Of a stretch of DNA of 64,000 bases, positions 1 through 9,898 are shown in pieces. Position 1 is the first letter of the stretch, and each line of letters begins with the position of its first letter. Made by a program: the position numbers and the translations under genes. The DNA comes from Natrinema marinum (GTDB taxonomy: Archaea > Halobacteriota > Halobacteria > Halobacteriales > Natrialbaceae). The notes below the pieces were generated by a model. The model worked only from the letters and a program-made list of their open reading frames with translations. It was not told the origin of the DNA and searched no databases. The stretch is from NCBI RefSeq assembly GCF_024296685.1, contig NZ_CP100763.1, positions 3,286,001 through 3,350,000 on the forward strand, written 5' to 3'.

Positions 1-1840
1 CGTACTCGACGACCGCGTAGACGAGCCGATTCTCGACGCGGTCGCTCTCGCGGTAGGAAAGCCCTCGCCAGAAGCCGGCCGTCTGCTGTTCGCCGGTGAA
101 CGTGATCGGCGTGTCGGCCGTCCCGGTCGCGTCGAGACTCCCGGTCGACCGGACCTCCACTCCCGCGTTGCTCTCGAAACTCACCGTCGCACCGGCCTCG
201 ATCGCGAGGTCGCCTCGGACCTCGAGTTCATCTTCGACGACGTAGCGGGCGTCGACGGCCTCCCACGTAACGGACGATCCCTCCTCGATCCCGTCGCTCG
301 TGGGGATCACGTCGATGCGGTCGTCGTCGTTGCCGACGTACGTGCTCGTCTCGGGGAAGAAGCCCGAACTCGGACTGCGGACCCAGGCGGCGCCGCTCGC
401 GTTCTTCGTGACCGTATTCCTGTGGAACGAGTCGACGCTCTCGTTCGAACTGACACAGACGCCGTAGCCACCACTCTCTCGAATCGTGGAGCTATCGACC
501 CTGAGCCGCGAGCCCGCGCGGACGGTGACGTTCGCAGCGACGGTGCTGTGGTAATAGCTCTCCGCACCGCCGTACTCTACGACGGCGTGGGCGAGCCGGT
601 TGTCGGTCCGATCAGTATCGCGGAACTGGAGGCCGCGCCAGTAGCCGCGGGTTTTCTGTTCGCCGGTGAACGTGATCGGATCGACCGACTCGTCCTGGTT
701 CAGTCCGACCGCTCTGAGGCTGCCGTCGTTCCGCACGTCGAGACCGGCGTCCTGTGCGAAGCTCACCGTCGCGCCGGGTTCGATCGTCAGGTCGCCGTAG
801 ACAGGAAGCACGTCGGTGGCCACGTAGCGGGCATCGACGGCCTCCCAGCTGTCGGAGACCGTTTCCGGAACGCCGTCGTTCGTCGGCACGACATCGATAC
901 GGTCGTCGTCGTTGCCGACGTAGGTGCTCGTGTCCGAGAAGTAGTGCGAACTCGAGCTGCGGACCCAGGCGGCGCCGCTCGCGTTCTTCGTAACCGTGTT
1001 GTTGTGGAACGAATCGACGGTCTCGTTCGAACTGACGCAGACGCCGTAACCACCGCTCTCGCGGACGGTCGCGTCGTTGACTCTGAGCCGCGAGCCCGAA
1101 CGGACGGTGACGTTCGCAGCGACGGTGCTGTGGTGATAGCTCTCCGCGCCGCCGTACTCGATGACGACGTGCTCGAGTCGGTTCTCGGTGCGGTCGGTGT
1201 CGCGAAACTGGAGGCCGCGCCAGTAGCCGCGGGTTTTCTGTTCGCCGGTGAACGTGATCGGTGCCACCGACTCGTCGCCGTTCATTCCGACGGCCGTGAG
1301 GCTGCCGCCGTTTCGCGAGTCGATCCCCGCGTTCCGCTCGAAGCTCACCGTCGCGCCGGGAGCCACCGTGAGCCGACCGTAGTTCGACACTACCTCCGTC
1401 AGCACGTAGGGGACGTCGGTGACACCCCACTCCACGTCCGCGGATCCGGGGATACCGCCGGACGTCGGCGCCACGCGAACTCGGTCCTTGTCGTTACCAG
1501 TGTACTCACTTCCGCCGTCGAAGTGGTGGGCGCTTCGATCCCGACACGCAGCTGCGGTCTCGTTGCCGGTGACGAGACACTGATCGAATGCGTCGAGCGC
1601 CGCATCGTATCGGAGGTAGATCCCCTCGCCAGCGTTCTCGCGGATCGTACACCGCTCGAGCGCGACGCGCGAATCGAGCAACTCGAGGCCTGCGGCCCGA
1701 ACGGTGTGGTGGCTTCGCGCTCCGCCGGCGTACTCGACCGTGACGTGGCGAAGCCGGTTATCGAGGCTGTTCGATCCGTCGAAGACCAATCCGTTCCAGT
1801 ACCCCCGCGTAGCCTGCTCGCCGGTCAGGCGGATCGGCTC
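1..1840 (-). repeat. Four degenerate tandem units of about 190-194 codons inside the beta-helix gene
   Basis: The block encoding FTGEQ recurs at plus-strand anchors near 86, 656, 1238 and 1814, spacings of 570, 582 and 576 bp. The units around 656 and 1238 are nearly identical over long stretches, so they duplicated or were gene-converted recently. All spacings are multiples of three, so the reading frame is kept. Confidence 0.85.
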
Positions 1841-2281
1841 CTCGCAGCTCCCCTGCGCGGTCAGACTCGAGCCGTCGCGGACGTGCAGGGACGCGCCGTT
1901 CGCGAACGAGACGGCCGTCCCCGGCTCGATCGTCAGGTTCGCGCCGTTGGTGACCTGGATCTCGTTCGTCACGCGATAGTGCGAACACGTGTCGCCCCAG
2001 ACGGTGTCGCTCGAGACGCTGGCAGCGACCTCGACGGGAGCATCGCAGTCGGGTCCCGGCTCCTGTTCGTCGAGCGCACACGCGCCGTACCCTGATCCGC
2101 CGCCGGAGCCGTCGTCCGTCACCGAATCGGCGTCGGTCCCGTTTGGGTCGTCAGTCCTCGAGTCGTCCTCGGGCGACGACAGGGAGAGTTCGGAGCAGCC
2201 GGCCACGGAGCCGGCGATCGATACTGTTCCGAGCGCTCGCAGAAGCGCTCGGCGGTTGGTAGGGTCGTCCGTTCCTGTCAT
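1..2281 (-). CDS. Secreted right-handed beta-helix repeat lipoprotein (C-terminus outside window)
   Basis: The reading frame is open from the ATG at 2281 down to the window edge, giving about 760 visible residues. Residues 10-11 are RR, followed by a short hydrophobic stretch and a lipobox-like VAGC with Cys29, so Tat export and lipid anchoring outside the cell are likely. A low-complexity D/S/T/G linker (about 35-60) precedes the body. The body consists of repeated blocks rich in [33 protein letters not shown] and TVTKN, typical of pectate-lyase-like parallel beta-helices. No enzymatic residues can be assigned; surface polysaccharide binding or adhesion is inference. It is transcribed divergently from EF-2. 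Confident about the fold class, not the function. Confidence 0.85.
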   Translation of the reverse strand, partial: MTGTDDPTNRRALLRALGTVSIAGSVAGCSELSLSSPEDDSRTDDPNGTDADSVTDDGSGGGSGYGACALDEQEPGPDCDAPVEVAASVSSDTVWGDTCSHYRVTNEIQVTNGANLTIEPGTAVSFANGASLHVRDGSSLTAQGSCEEPIRLTGEQATRGYWNGLVFDGSNSLDNRLRHVTVEYAGGARSHHTVRAAGLELLDSRVALERCTIRENAGEGIYLRYDAALDAFDQCLVTGNETAAACRDRSAHHFDGGSEYTGNDKDRVRVAPTSGGIPGSADVEWGVTDVPYVLTEVVSNYGRLTVAPGATVSFERNAGIDSRNGGSLTAVGMNGDESVAPITFTGEQKTRGYWRGLQFRDTDRTENRLEHVVIEYGGAESYHHSTVAANVTVRSGSRLRVNDATVRESGGYGVCVSSNETVDSFHNNTVTKNASGAAWVRSSSSHYFSDTSTYVGNDDDRIDVVPTNDGVPETVSDSWEAVDARYVATDVLPVYGDLTIEPGATVSFAQDAGLDVRNDGSLRAVGLNQDESVDPITFTGEQKTRGYWRGLQFRDTDRTDNRLAHAVVEYGGAESYYHSTVAANVTVRAGSRLRVDSSTIRESGGYGVCVSSNESVDSFHRNTVTKNASGAAWVRSPSSGFFPETSTYVGNDDDRIDVIPTSDGIEEGSSVTWEAVDARYVVEDELEVRGDLAIEAGATVSFESNAGVEVRSTGSLDATGTADTPITFTGEQQTAGFWRGLSYRESDRVENRLVYAVVEY

Positions 2282-2590
2282 GTCTGTGTTCGACGCGACT
2301 CGCACTGCGAACGTCGGTCGCCGAGAAATCGACTGAAACCCGCCGCGCTCGCCCCCAATCGCGTCCGGGTAGCACCTCCCACCGAACCCGGATATACTCT
2401 CCTCGTGAACTGTGTTCACGACGTGAATACCGGTCGCTGTCCGTCCCTCCTCGTAGCCGCTCCGAGACCAAACTGCGTGGCATTCACTCACGCAAATTGG
2501 ACGTTCCGCCGTCCGGACGGGGTGAGGCGACGAAATCCGGCGGCGACGAAACACTACCCTTTTGACCCCGCTGGCGGTAAAGGGGTGTAT
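2282..2590. other. Divergent intergenic region between the beta-helix gene and EF-2
   Basis: No gene is visible. It holds a perfect 7-bp inverted repeat at 2404-2420. About 25 bp upstream of the EF-2 start lies a T-rich stretch near 2563-2572 (within ACTACCCTTTTGACC) that could serve as the TATA element of a leaderless EF-2 transcript. Confidence 0.5.
2404..2420. promoter_or_regulatory. Inverted repeat CGTGAAC-TGT-GTTCACG
   Basis: Perfect 7-bp arms flank a 3-bp spacer in the divergent promoter region. The size suits a dimeric repressor site, but a short RNA hairpin is also possible. No cognate regulator is adjacent. Confidence 0.4.
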
Positions 2591-4777
2591 ATGGGCCGAC
2601 GCAAGAAGATCGTCCAAGAGTGTGAACGGTTGATGGACGAACCGGAGAACATCCGGAACATCGCCATCGCCGCTCACGTCGACCACGGGAAAACGACGCT
2701 TTCTGACAATCTCCTCGCCGGTGCCGGCATGATCTCCGACGAGACCGCCGGCGAACAGCTCGCGATGGACACGGAAGAAGACGAGCAGGAACGTGGGATC
2801 ACTATCGACGCGGCGAACGTCTCGATGACCCACGAGTACGAGGGCACCAACCACCTCATCAACCTCATCGACACGCCGGGCCACGTCGACTTCGGTGGCG
2901 ACGTGACCCGCGCGATGCGCGCCGTCGACGGTGCACTCGTCGTCGTCGACGCCGTCGAGGGCGCGATGCCCCAGACCGAGACGGTGCTGCGACAGGCGCT
3001 CCGCGAGGGCGTCAAGCCGACCCTGTTCATCAACAAGGTCGACCGCCTCATCTCCGAACTGCAGGAAGGTCCCGAGGAGATGCAGGAGCGTCTCCTCTCG
3101 GTCATCCGCGACGTCAACGAGCTCATCCGGGGCATGACCGAGGACATGGACGATATCGACGATTGGACGGTCTCCGTCGAAGACGGTACCGTCGGCTTCG
3201 GCTCCGCGCTGTACAAGTGGGGCGTCTCGATGCCCTCGATGCAGCGCACCGGTATGGACTTCGCCGAGATCATGGAACTCGAGCGCGCGGACAAGCGCCA
3301 GGAGCTCCACGAGAAGACGCCCCTCTCGGACGTCGTGCTCGACATGGTCTGTGAGCACTTCCCGAACCCGGTCGACGCCCAGCCCCGTCGTATTCCGCGC
3401 ATCTGGCGCGGTGACGACGAGTCCGACCTCGCCGAACAGATGCGCCTCGTCGACGAGGACGGCGAAGTCGTCTTCATGGTCACCGACATCGCGATGGACC
3501 CACACGCCGGCGAAGTCGCCTCCGGCCGCGTCTTCTCGGGGTCCCTCGAGAAGGGCCAGGAGCTGTACGTCTCCGGGACCGCCGGCAAGAACCGCGTTCA
3601 GTCCGTCGGCATCTACATGGGCGGGGAACGCGAGGAGGTCGATCACGTTCCTGCGGGGAACATCGCGGCCGTCACCGGCCTGCGCGATGCGATCGCCGGC
3701 TCGACCGTCTCGAGCTCGGAGATGACTCCCTTCGAGTCGATCGAACACATCTCGGAGCCGGTCATCACGAAGAGCGTGGAGGCCCAGACGATGGACGACC
3801 TCCCCAAACTCATCGAGACGCTTCGACAGGTCTCGAAAGAGGACCCGACGATCCAGATTACGATCAACGAGGACACCGGCGAGCACCTGATCTCCGGGCA
3901 GGGTGAGCTTCACCTCGAGGTCATCACCCAGCGTATCGAGAAGAACCAGGGCATCCCGGTCAACACCGGTGAGCCGATCGTCGTCTACCGCGAGGCCATC
4001 GACCGTGCAAGCGACGAGGTCGAAGGCATCTCGCCAAACCGTCACAACCGGTTCTACATCTCCGCCGAGCCGCTCAGCGAGGAGATCGTCGAGACGATCC
4101 GGATGGGAGAGGCCTCGATGAACATCCCCGAACTCGAGCGCCGTGAAGCGCTTCAGGAAGCCGGCATGGACAAAGACGACTCCCAGGTCGTCGAACACAT
4201 CCACGGCACGAACATCCTGCTCGACCAGACCAAAGGGATCCAGCACCTGAACGAAACGATGGAGCTGTTCATCGAGGGGCTCGAGGAGGCCCTCGACAAC
4301 GGTCCGCTCGCCAACGAGCCGGTTCAGGGAACGCTCATCCGTCTCCACGACGCGAAGCTCCACGAGGACACCATCCATCGTGGTCCCGCACAGGTCATCC
4401 CGGCCACGCGTGAGGCCGTCCACAAGTCGCTCATCGACGGCCACATCAAGATGATGGAGCCGATGCAGGACGTCCGTATCGACGTGCCGAACGACCACAT
4501 GGGCGCCGCCTCCGGCGAGATTCAGGGTCGCCGTGGCCGCGTCGACGACATGTACCAGGAAGGCGACCTCATGGTCGTCGAGGGTATCGCACCCGTCGAC
4601 GAGATGATCGGGTTCGCGAGCGACATCCGGTCTGCGACCGAGGGCCGTGCCTCCTGGAACACCGAGAACGCCGGCTTCGAGTTCATGTCCGACTCGCTCC
4701 AGCGCGACAAGATCATGGAGATCCGCGAGCGCAAGGGCATGAAGCTCGAGCTGCCGCCGAGCATCGACTACATCTAA
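2591..4777 (+). CDS. fusA: Translation elongation factor EF-2
   Basis: GTPase that drives ribosomal translocation in the cytoplasm. The 728-residue product has the expected archaeal length. G1 is AHVDHGKT near residues 28-36, followed by RGITI, DTPGH and NKVD. Domain IV contains [11 protein letters not shown], in which His596 is the position expected for diphthamide. The C-terminus ends in LPPSIDYI. The ATG at 2591 is preferred over in-frame upstream codons because MGRRKKIVQ is the usual haloarchaeal N-terminus and a TATA-like stretch lies about 25 bp upstream. The gene appears monocistronic. Confidence 0.97.
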   Translation: MGRRKKIVQECERLMDEPENIRNIAIAAHVDHGKTTLSDNLLAGAGMISDETAGEQLAMDTEEDEQERGITIDAANVSMTHEYEGTNHLINLIDTPGHVDFGGDVTRAMRAVDGALVVVDAVEGAMPQTETVLRQALREGVKPTLFINKVDRLISELQEGPEEMQERLLSVIRDVNELIRGMTEDMDDIDDWTVSVEDGTVGFGSALYKWGVSMPSMQRTGMDFAEIMELERADKRQELHEKTPLSDVVLDMVCEHFPNPVDAQPRRIPRIWRGDDESDLAEQMRLVDEDGEVVFMVTDIAMDPHAGEVASGRVFSGSLEKGQELYVSGTAGKNRVQSVGIYMGGEREEVDHVPAGNIAAVTGLRDAIAGSTVSSSEMTPFESIEHISEPVITKSVEAQTMDDLPKLIETLRQVSKEDPTIQITINEDTGEHLISGQGELHLEVITQRIEKNQGIPVNTGEPIVVYREAIDRASDEVEGISPNRHNRFYISAEPLSEEIVETIRMGEASMNIPELERREALQEAGMDKDDSQVVEHIHGTNILLDQTKGIQHLNETMELFIEGLEEALDNGPLANEPVQGTLIRLHDAKLHEDTIHRGPAQVIPATREAVHKSLIDGHIKMMEPMQDVRIDVPNDHMGAASGEIQGRRGRVDDMYQEGDLMVVEGIAPVDEMIGFASDIRSATEGRASWNTENAGFEFMSDSLQRDKIMEIRERKGMKLELPPSIDYI

Positions 4778-5052
4778 GCCCGACTCGGTTCTGCGGTCTC
4801 TTCGATTTCGTTCTGCTGTCGGCCGCGTGCCTACCGCCGGGTATCGCTTCGCGTCGCGTATCGCTCGCACACCACCCAGCAACTGCTGACCGCTTTCAAC
4901 GCTGTAAATCCCAGTTGACAGCGTGGCCAAGCTGATCGCTGGGCGTCGATGCCGTTACGTACGACTGCTGTGCGGCCTCGGTTTTGTGCGCTACTCTCGC
5001 TGTCTTTCCATGGGCCTCTCCCGGACTCGAGTACCAGTGCTTCGGCGGATTG

Positions 5053-5199
5053 CTACGCCGTCAGAACCTTCATGTAGAACGGGCCCATGACGAGGGAGAC
5101 GAACAGCGCGAGCCACCACGAGAACAGCACCAGCGCGCCGAGGACGAACGTCACGCCCACGACACCGGCGATCACTTTCTGCCTGAGATCGATGTACAT
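5053..5199 (-). CDS. Small 48-residue membrane protein
   Basis: A short frame starts with MYIDLRQK and continues as a long hydrophobic stretch (VIAGVVGVTFVLGALVLF, then WWLALFVSLVMGPFY), giving one or two membrane spans, and ends at MKVLTA. AT-rich DNA at 5200-5240 with TATA-like stretches lies just upstream. The strict hydrophobic/charged pattern and codon use look like a real gene rather than noise. It stands alone between EF-2 and serS. Function is unknown; similar single-span haloarchaeal proteins exist but I cannot name a family. Confidence 0.7.
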   Translation of the reverse strand: MYIDLRQKVIAGVVGVTFVLGALVLFSWWLALFVSLVMGPFYMKVLTA

Positions 5200-5320
5200 A
5201 ACTGTCAATCAGAAAGATAGAATATAAAACATGTGGAAATATCTAGTACCCGTTCGCGACGCTCGAGGTCGTTACTGAAACCGATACGCTTCCGGATCGA
5301 AACTCCGGTCGAGAGCAGCG

Positions 5321-6700
5321 CTACTCCCGCTCGCCGGCACCCAACGCGGACTCGCCGACCTTCTCGTGGCCTTCGATGACCTCCTTCCCACCCATGTACG
5401 GCCGCAGCGGTTCAGGAATCGTCACTGTCCCGTCCTCGTTCTGGTAGTACTCGAGGATGGCCACCATCACCCGTGGAATCGCCAGCCCGGAGGCGTTCAG
5501 GGTGTGTAAGTACTCGGCCGATTCGTGGCGCTCGGGGCGGTAGCGCAGGCCGGCTCGGCGGGCCTGGAAGTCCTCGAAGTTCGAGGCCGAGGAGACCTCG
5601 AGCCAGCGGCCGCCAGCCTCGGGGCCGTCGTCCATGTCGTCGCCTGGGGCCCAGACTTCGATGTCGTAGGTCTTGGCGGAGGCGAAGGTGAGATCGCCGG
5701 TACAGAGCTCGAGGATGCGGTAGGGGAGACCGAGTTGCCGGAGGACTTCTTCGGCTTCGTCCAGCAGGTTCTCGAGGCGGTCGTAGCTGTCCTCGGGCTC
5801 GACGAAGTTGACGAGTTCGACCTTGTTGAACTGGTGGACGCGGACGATGCCCCGCGTTTCGGTGCCGTGCTCGCCGGCCTCGCGCCGGAAGTTCGGCGTG
5901 TACGCTTGGTGTTTGAGCGGGAGGTCGTCCTTGAGGAGGATCTCGTTGGCGTACATGTTGGTGACCGGCACCTCGGCGGTGGGGCAGAGCCAGAGATCGT
6001 CGTCCTCGTACTCCTCCTCGTTACTGCCGCCGAGGCGATAGGCGTCGTCGGCGAATTTGGGGAGCTGGCCGGTGCCGCGCATCGACGCGCTCTTGACCGG
6101 AATCGGCGGGAAGAGGTCGACGTAGCCCTGCTCGCGGTGGAGATCCATCATGAACTGGACCAAGGCGTGCTCGAGTTGTGCGCCCTCGCCTTTGAGGAAG
6201 TAGAAGCCGGAGCCGGTGGTCTTGGCGGCCCGTTCCTCGTCGATGATGTCTAAGTCCTCGCCGAGTTCGTAGTGGGGCGTCACCTCGTCGGGTAACTCGT
6301 GTCCGTCGTCGAAGCCCCAGCGCCGGTCCTCGACGTTGTGACGCTCGTCGAGCCCCAGTGGGACGCTCTCGTGGGGAATCTGCGGGATCTCGAGCAGCCG
6401 TTCGTTGAGCTCCTCCTGGAGTTCGACGGCCTCGTCTTCGACGTTCTCGATCTCGGCTTTGAGCTCCCGCGAGCGCTCGATGGCCTCCTCTCGCTTCTCG
6501 TCTTCGCCTTCGCCGACGAACTTGCCGATCTTCTTGGTAATCTGGTTGCGATCGTGGCGCAGGTCGTCGCCTTCGGCTTTCAGTTCGCGCCAGCGCTCGT
6601 CGAGCTCGAGGAGTTCGTCGACGTCGACGTCTGCCCCGCGGTTCTCTAGGGCATCGCGTACCTCGTCGGGATTCTCGCGCAGATAGGTCCGGTCGAGCAT
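5321..6700 (-). CDS. serS: Seryl-tRNA synthetase
   Basis: Charges tRNA-Ser with serine in the cytoplasm. The product has 459 residues. An N-terminal coiled-coil arm rich in K/E/R (about 30-110) should contact the long variable arm of the tRNA. The catalytic domain shows class II motif 2 (NFRREAGEHG) and motif 3 (GLAIPRVMVAILE), as in the common bacterial-type SerRS rather than the methanogen type. The start MLDRTYLRENPDEV at 6700 matches the family N-terminus; longer in-frame starts would run under the divergent neighbour. The C-terminal KEVIEGHEKVGES tail is typical of the family. Confidence 0.96.
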   Translation of the reverse strand: MLDRTYLRENPDEVRDALENRGADVDVDELLELDERWRELKAEGDDLRHDRNQITKKIGKFVGEGEDEKREEAIERSRELKAEIENVEDEAVELQEELNERLLEIPQIPHESVPLGLDERHNVEDRRWGFDDGHELPDEVTPHYELGEDLDIIDEERAAKTTGSGFYFLKGEGAQLEHALVQFMMDLHREQGYVDLFPPIPVKSASMRGTGQLPKFADDAYRLGGSNEEEYEDDDLWLCPTAEVPVTNMYANEILLKDDLPLKHQAYTPNFRREAGEHGTETRGIVRVHQFNKVELVNFVEPEDSYDRLENLLDEAEEVLRQLGLPYRILELCTGDLTFASAKTYDIEVWAPGDDMDDGPEAGGRWLEVSSASNFEDFQARRAGLRYRPERHESAEYLHTLNASGLAIPRVMVAILEYYQNEDGTVTIPEPLRPYMGGKEVIEGHEKVGESALGAGERE

Positions 6701-6818
6701 TGGTATTGGTCGTGCGTTCTTTGCGCCCGGCCAAAACCGTGTCGGAAGGTCGCCTCGGCCGCGAGTCAGACGCCGCCGGCGGGAAACGCTTTTTCCGCGG
6801 GGCTTCGTCTCTCGAGGT

Positions 6819-8027
6819 ATGGACCCGCTCGAGGGCGAGACGTCGTCGGCCCCGATCGAGTACGAGCCCGTCAGCGTCAAGGACGTCCTCGTCGAGATGA
6901 AAGACACCGCGGAGTTGCTGATCGACCTCTCGTACTCGGCCGTCCTCCACCGCAGCGAGGAACTCGCGACGGAGGTGCTCCGACTCGAAGAGCGGATGGA
7001 CGTCCTCGAGATGCGGGCGCGGATGAGCCTCCTGATGGCCGCCCGGAAGCCGGCCGACGCCGAACAGCTCGCACCGGTGCTGGGGATCGTCGGCGCGGCG
7101 GACGGGATCAGCGACGCCGCCGGCGACATCGCGAAGATCGTTCTCGAGGACATGGGCCTGCCCGAGGCAATGCGGGCGGCGCTGCCCGACGCCGCGGGAA
7201 CGCTGGTTCGGGGCGTCGTCGCCGCGAACTCGCCCTACGCCGGCCGGACGCTGAAAGACATCGACCTCGAGTCGGAGACGGGCGTCCGCGCGATCGCGCT
7301 CCGGCGGGGCAGCGACTGGCTGCTCAATCCGGGGCCGAACACGCGCGTCGAGGCCGACGACGTGGCCCTCTTGCGAGGCCCCGATACGGCGATCGGCGAC
7401 GTCTACGAGACCCTGACCGGCGACGGCTACGAAGCGCCGACCGCCGAGGCCCCGGATATCGACGATCTGGAACGGGCCGTGGACACGATCATCCACATGA
7501 AGGACTTCTCCGAGCTGGCGGTCGATCTGGCATACAGCAGCGTGCTGTTCGACAGTGAGGAACTCGCCGAGGAGGTCCGCAACCTCGAGGTCGAGGTCGA
7601 TGCGATGCAGTCGCGGTTCGAGGCGTGGACGCTCCGGGCGGCCGCCGACGCGGCCGATCCGGTCGTCCTGCGAGGGTTGATCCAGCTTGGAAGCAGCACC
7701 GAACGGATCAGCGACACCGCGATCGAGATCAGCGAGGGCGTCCTGCGGGACATCGACGTCCATCCGGTCGTGCAGGCGGCCGTCCAGGAGAGCGACGAGA
7801 TCATCACCCGCGTCGCGGTCGAGGAGGGAAGCGAGCTCGACGGCACGGCGGTCACGGCCGGCGTTCCCGACGCCGAGTCGACGATGTCGGTGATCGCCAT
7901 CCGCAGACCCAGCGAGGGGTGGCTGCTGGTCGCGGACGCCGACGCCGAACTGCGCGGCGGCGACGTGCTCATCTCGAAGGGGACCCGGACGGCCGCGGCG
8001 GCCTTCCGCGAACTCGCGGCCGCCTGA
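6819..8027 (+). CDS. Tandem PhoU-TrkA_C (RCK_C) regulatory protein
   Basis: A soluble 402-residue protein with two copies of a PhoU-like helical domain followed by a TrkA_C/RCK_C domain: PhoU 1 about 15-105, RCK_C 1 about 125-205, PhoU 2 about 218-300, RCK_C 2 about 310-395. The DLSYSAVL and DLAYSSVL helices mark the internal duplication. No membrane spans or nucleotide-binding TrkA_N fold are visible. RCK_C domains gate cation transporters by binding small ligands. The gene converges on the split MgtE pair at 8151-9307, so regulation of that transporter is a reasonable inference. Potassium-channel labels in databases would rest on the RCK_C domain only. Confidence 0.85.
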   Translation: MDPLEGETSSAPIEYEPVSVKDVLVEMKDTAELLIDLSYSAVLHRSEELATEVLRLEERMDVLEMRARMSLLMAARKPADAEQLAPVLGIVGAADGISDAAGDIAKIVLEDMGLPEAMRAALPDAAGTLVRGVVAANSPYAGRTLKDIDLESETGVRAIALRRGSDWLLNPGPNTRVEADDVALLRGPDTAIGDVYETLTGDGYEAPTAEAPDIDDLERAVDTIIHMKDFSELAVDLAYSSVLFDSEELAEEVRNLEVEVDAMQSRFEAWTLRAAADAADPVVLRGLIQLGSSTERISDTAIEISEGVLRDIDVHPVVQAAVQESDEIITRVAVEEGSELDGTAVTAGVPDAESTMSVIAIRRPSEGWLLVADADAELRGGDVLISKGTRTAAAAFRELAAA

Positions 8028-8150
8028 CGGCGACTCCACCGTCCGTTCTTTAAGTAGCTCTGGTCACAAGGTAGAGCTATGACGGGAGATCGTCCGTTCT
8101 CGAGTGTTTACGTCCCACAGCCGGCGGCTCGTCGCTCGCCGTAGTGTCGC

Positions 8151-8732
8151 TCAGTTCAGGACGACGATCGCGACCCCCGAGAGGACGATCACGCCGAGGA
8201 TGTCACAGACGTTCGTGACCACCGGGATCGTCGTGTCGTCGGGGTCTAACCCTCGTGTATAGGAAACGTACGTCGCGGCGAGGCTCAACACGACGGCGAT
8301 AGCGGCGAGTACCATCCCGCTGACGACCGAGATGATCATAAGGTCGGCGAGGGGCATCGGCTGAGCGATGACCTGTCCGACGACCCAGGCGGTGACTCCG
8401 AGCGCGGAGAAGACCGTCGCAGCCAGCCCGAGAATCGCCAGTATATTCGTCCAGAGCACCTCGTCTCGAGGGTCGAACTCGAGTACCCCCAGATGCAGCC
8501 GCGTCGAGAGCCGCGAGGAGAGGATCGCGCCGAGGTTGCCGCCCATCCCGATCATCACGGGGACGAGCACGAGCAGCGTGGGGTTCGCGAGGTAGGTCTC
8601 CTCGAGTTCCGAGAGGACGTAGCCCGATCCCATCTCGAGCATCGAGAGGCCGATCAGGATGGGGAACATCGTGCCGACGATGTGCCGGATCGTCCAGGTA
8701 TCGTGCGGATCGTCGGCTCCCGCGGCCGCCAT
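8151..8732 (-). CDS. MgtE-like divalent cation permease subunit (second half)
   Basis: 193 residues with about five membrane spans. The hallmark MGGNLGAILSSRLSTRLHLG matches the MgtE/SLC41 transmembrane domain, in which acidic and Gly-rich motifs line the ion path. The N-terminal cytosolic MgtE_N and CBS domains of bacterial MgtE are absent. Its ATG overlaps the stop of the upstream paralogue by one base, so the two are translated together and probably form a heterodimer. Mg2+ or another divalent ion is the likely substrate by family. Confidence 0.85.
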   Translation of the reverse strand: MAAAGADDPHDTWTIRHIVGTMFPILIGLSMLEMGSGYVLSELEETYLANPTLLVLVPVMIGMGGNLGAILSSRLSTRLHLGVLEFDPRDEVLWTNILAILGLAATVFSALGVTAWVVGQVIAQPMPLADLMIISVVSGMVLAAIAVVLSLAATYVSYTRGLDPDDTTIPVVTNVCDILGVIVLSGVAIVVLN

Positions 8733-9307
8733 CAGAAGACCACCCCGATGACGGTGAGCGCGATGAAGAGGAAGACGACGCCGAAGACGTCGCCGAGGGT
8801 GGTGACGATCGGGCCGATCAGGTTGTCGGGATCGAGTCCGTACTGATAGCTCGCGAAGACGAGCGCTAGTAGTCCGAAGATCAGCGTCGTCGAGGTCAGG
8901 ATTCCCGCGACGAGCATGATCGAGACGAGTTCGACGAGCCTGGCGGATTCACGGCCGAGTACGTGCAGAATGCCCCACGAGAGGACGGCGATGAAGATCG
9001 AGACGCTGATCCCGTTGATGAACGATGCCGCGACGGCGTTGACCAGTCGCCGGTCCCACGAGAACTCGGGATCGATCATCCCCTGGTGGAGGCCACTCGA
9101 GATGCGCGCACCCAGCGCGCCGTAGACGTTCCCCCGCGTCGCGAGAAAGGCCGGCAGCAACAACAGCATGCCGGGAAATCGCTGGAATCCCTCGGTCATG
9201 CCCTCGGAGCCGAGCACCGCCCCCGCGAAGATCCCACCGGCGAGGCTGACCACGAGAATCGGTAGCGACTCGCGGTAGATTCGCCACGCGGATTGGCGAG
9301 CCTCCAT
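8732..9307 (-). CDS. MgtE-like divalent cation permease subunit (first half)
   Basis: 191 residues, about five spans, with the paralogous motif RGNVYGALGARISSGLHQG and a terminal TLGDVFGVVFLF segment. It is the first gene of the two-gene unit with 8151-8732. A TATA-like TTTATG at 9331-9337 (reading the minus strand) lies about 27 bp before the start, consistent with a leaderless transcript. Together the halves resemble SLC41-type duplicated transporters encoded as separate chains. No CBS domain is present, so regulation may come from the PhoU/RCK_C protein nearby. Confidence 0.85.
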   Translation of the reverse strand: MEARQSAWRIYRESLPILVVSLAGGIFAGAVLGSEGMTEGFQRFPGMLLLLPAFLATRGNVYGALGARISSGLHQGMIDPEFSWDRRLVNAVAASFINGISVSIFIAVLSWGILHVLGRESARLVELVSIMLVAGILTSTTLIFGLLALVFASYQYGLDPDNLIGPIVTTLGDVFGVVFLFIALTVIGVVF

Positions 9308-9448
9308 AGCGTCGTCTAACGCAGTCCGGACATAAACCTACCGCGGGTCGAACGCGAGGGGATCGCTCGCAGCCGTGCTGTTCAGTACCACACTTGACCG
9401 GTCGCTAACCAGTTCCCACGCGTTCGAGCGGCCCGCGCTCACCGCGGC

Positions 9449-9898
9449 TCAGAGGGCCGTCGCGGCGACGAGCCCCCACGCGAGGCCGATCGCTGCCAGC
9501 GAGCACAGCAGGTTGGCCGCGGCGTTACCAACCGCGAGCGCCCGGTCGCCGCGTTCGTACAGTCGAATCGTCTCGACGGAAAACGAGGAGAAAGTCGTAA
9601 ACGAGCCGCAGATTCCGGTGCCGGCGAGTCGCAGTACCGACTCGCTCGCGCCCGCGAAGACGAGCAGCCCGAGCGCGAAGCTGCCGACGACGTTGACGAC
9701 GAACGTCGCCAGCGGGAACCGGGAACTCGAGACGCGACGCGAGACCCGCCGGCCGACCCAGTGGCGACAGACTGCACCGATCGCGCCGCCGGTGCCGACG
9801 ACGTGAGCCGGCTCGGGGTCGAAGACGAGGGCGCCGTCGACGAGCGGTTTTGAAAAGAGCGCGGCCGCGATCATCGCAGCGTTTGGACACGCGCTCAC
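9449..9898 (-). CDS. crcB: Fluoride exporter CrcB/Fluc, subunit 2
   Basis: Small four-span channel that lets F- leave the cell. Family motifs are clear: GTGGAIGAVCRHW, then ATFVVNVVGSFALG with the conserved Asn, then GICGSFTTFSSFSVE, where the Phe-box residues line the pore. The first 25-30 residues (MSACPNAAMIAAALF...) are unlike the family, so the start may lie further in, for instance at the Met nine codons later. It overlaps the upstream crcB paralogue by 4 bp; the two probably assemble as an antiparallel heterodimer. Confidence 0.9.
   Translation of the reverse strand: MSACPNAAMIAAALFSKPLVDGALVFDPEPAHVVGTGGAIGAVCRHWVGRRVSRRVSSSRFPLATFVVNVVGSFALGLLVFAGASESVLRLAGTGICGSFTTFSSFSVETIRLYERGDRALAVGNAAANLLCSLAAIGLAWGLVAATAL

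Noticed and set aside
422-2095. Long open frame on the plus strand
   Set aside because: It is antisense to the beta-helix lipoprotein, whose signal peptide and repeats on the minus strand are unmistakable; long antisense frames are usual in GC-rich haloarchaeal DNA.
1-2281. CRISPR-like or satellite repeats
   Set aside because: The repeat period is about 570-582 bp, in frame and coding; no short direct repeats with unique spacers are present here or elsewhere in the window.
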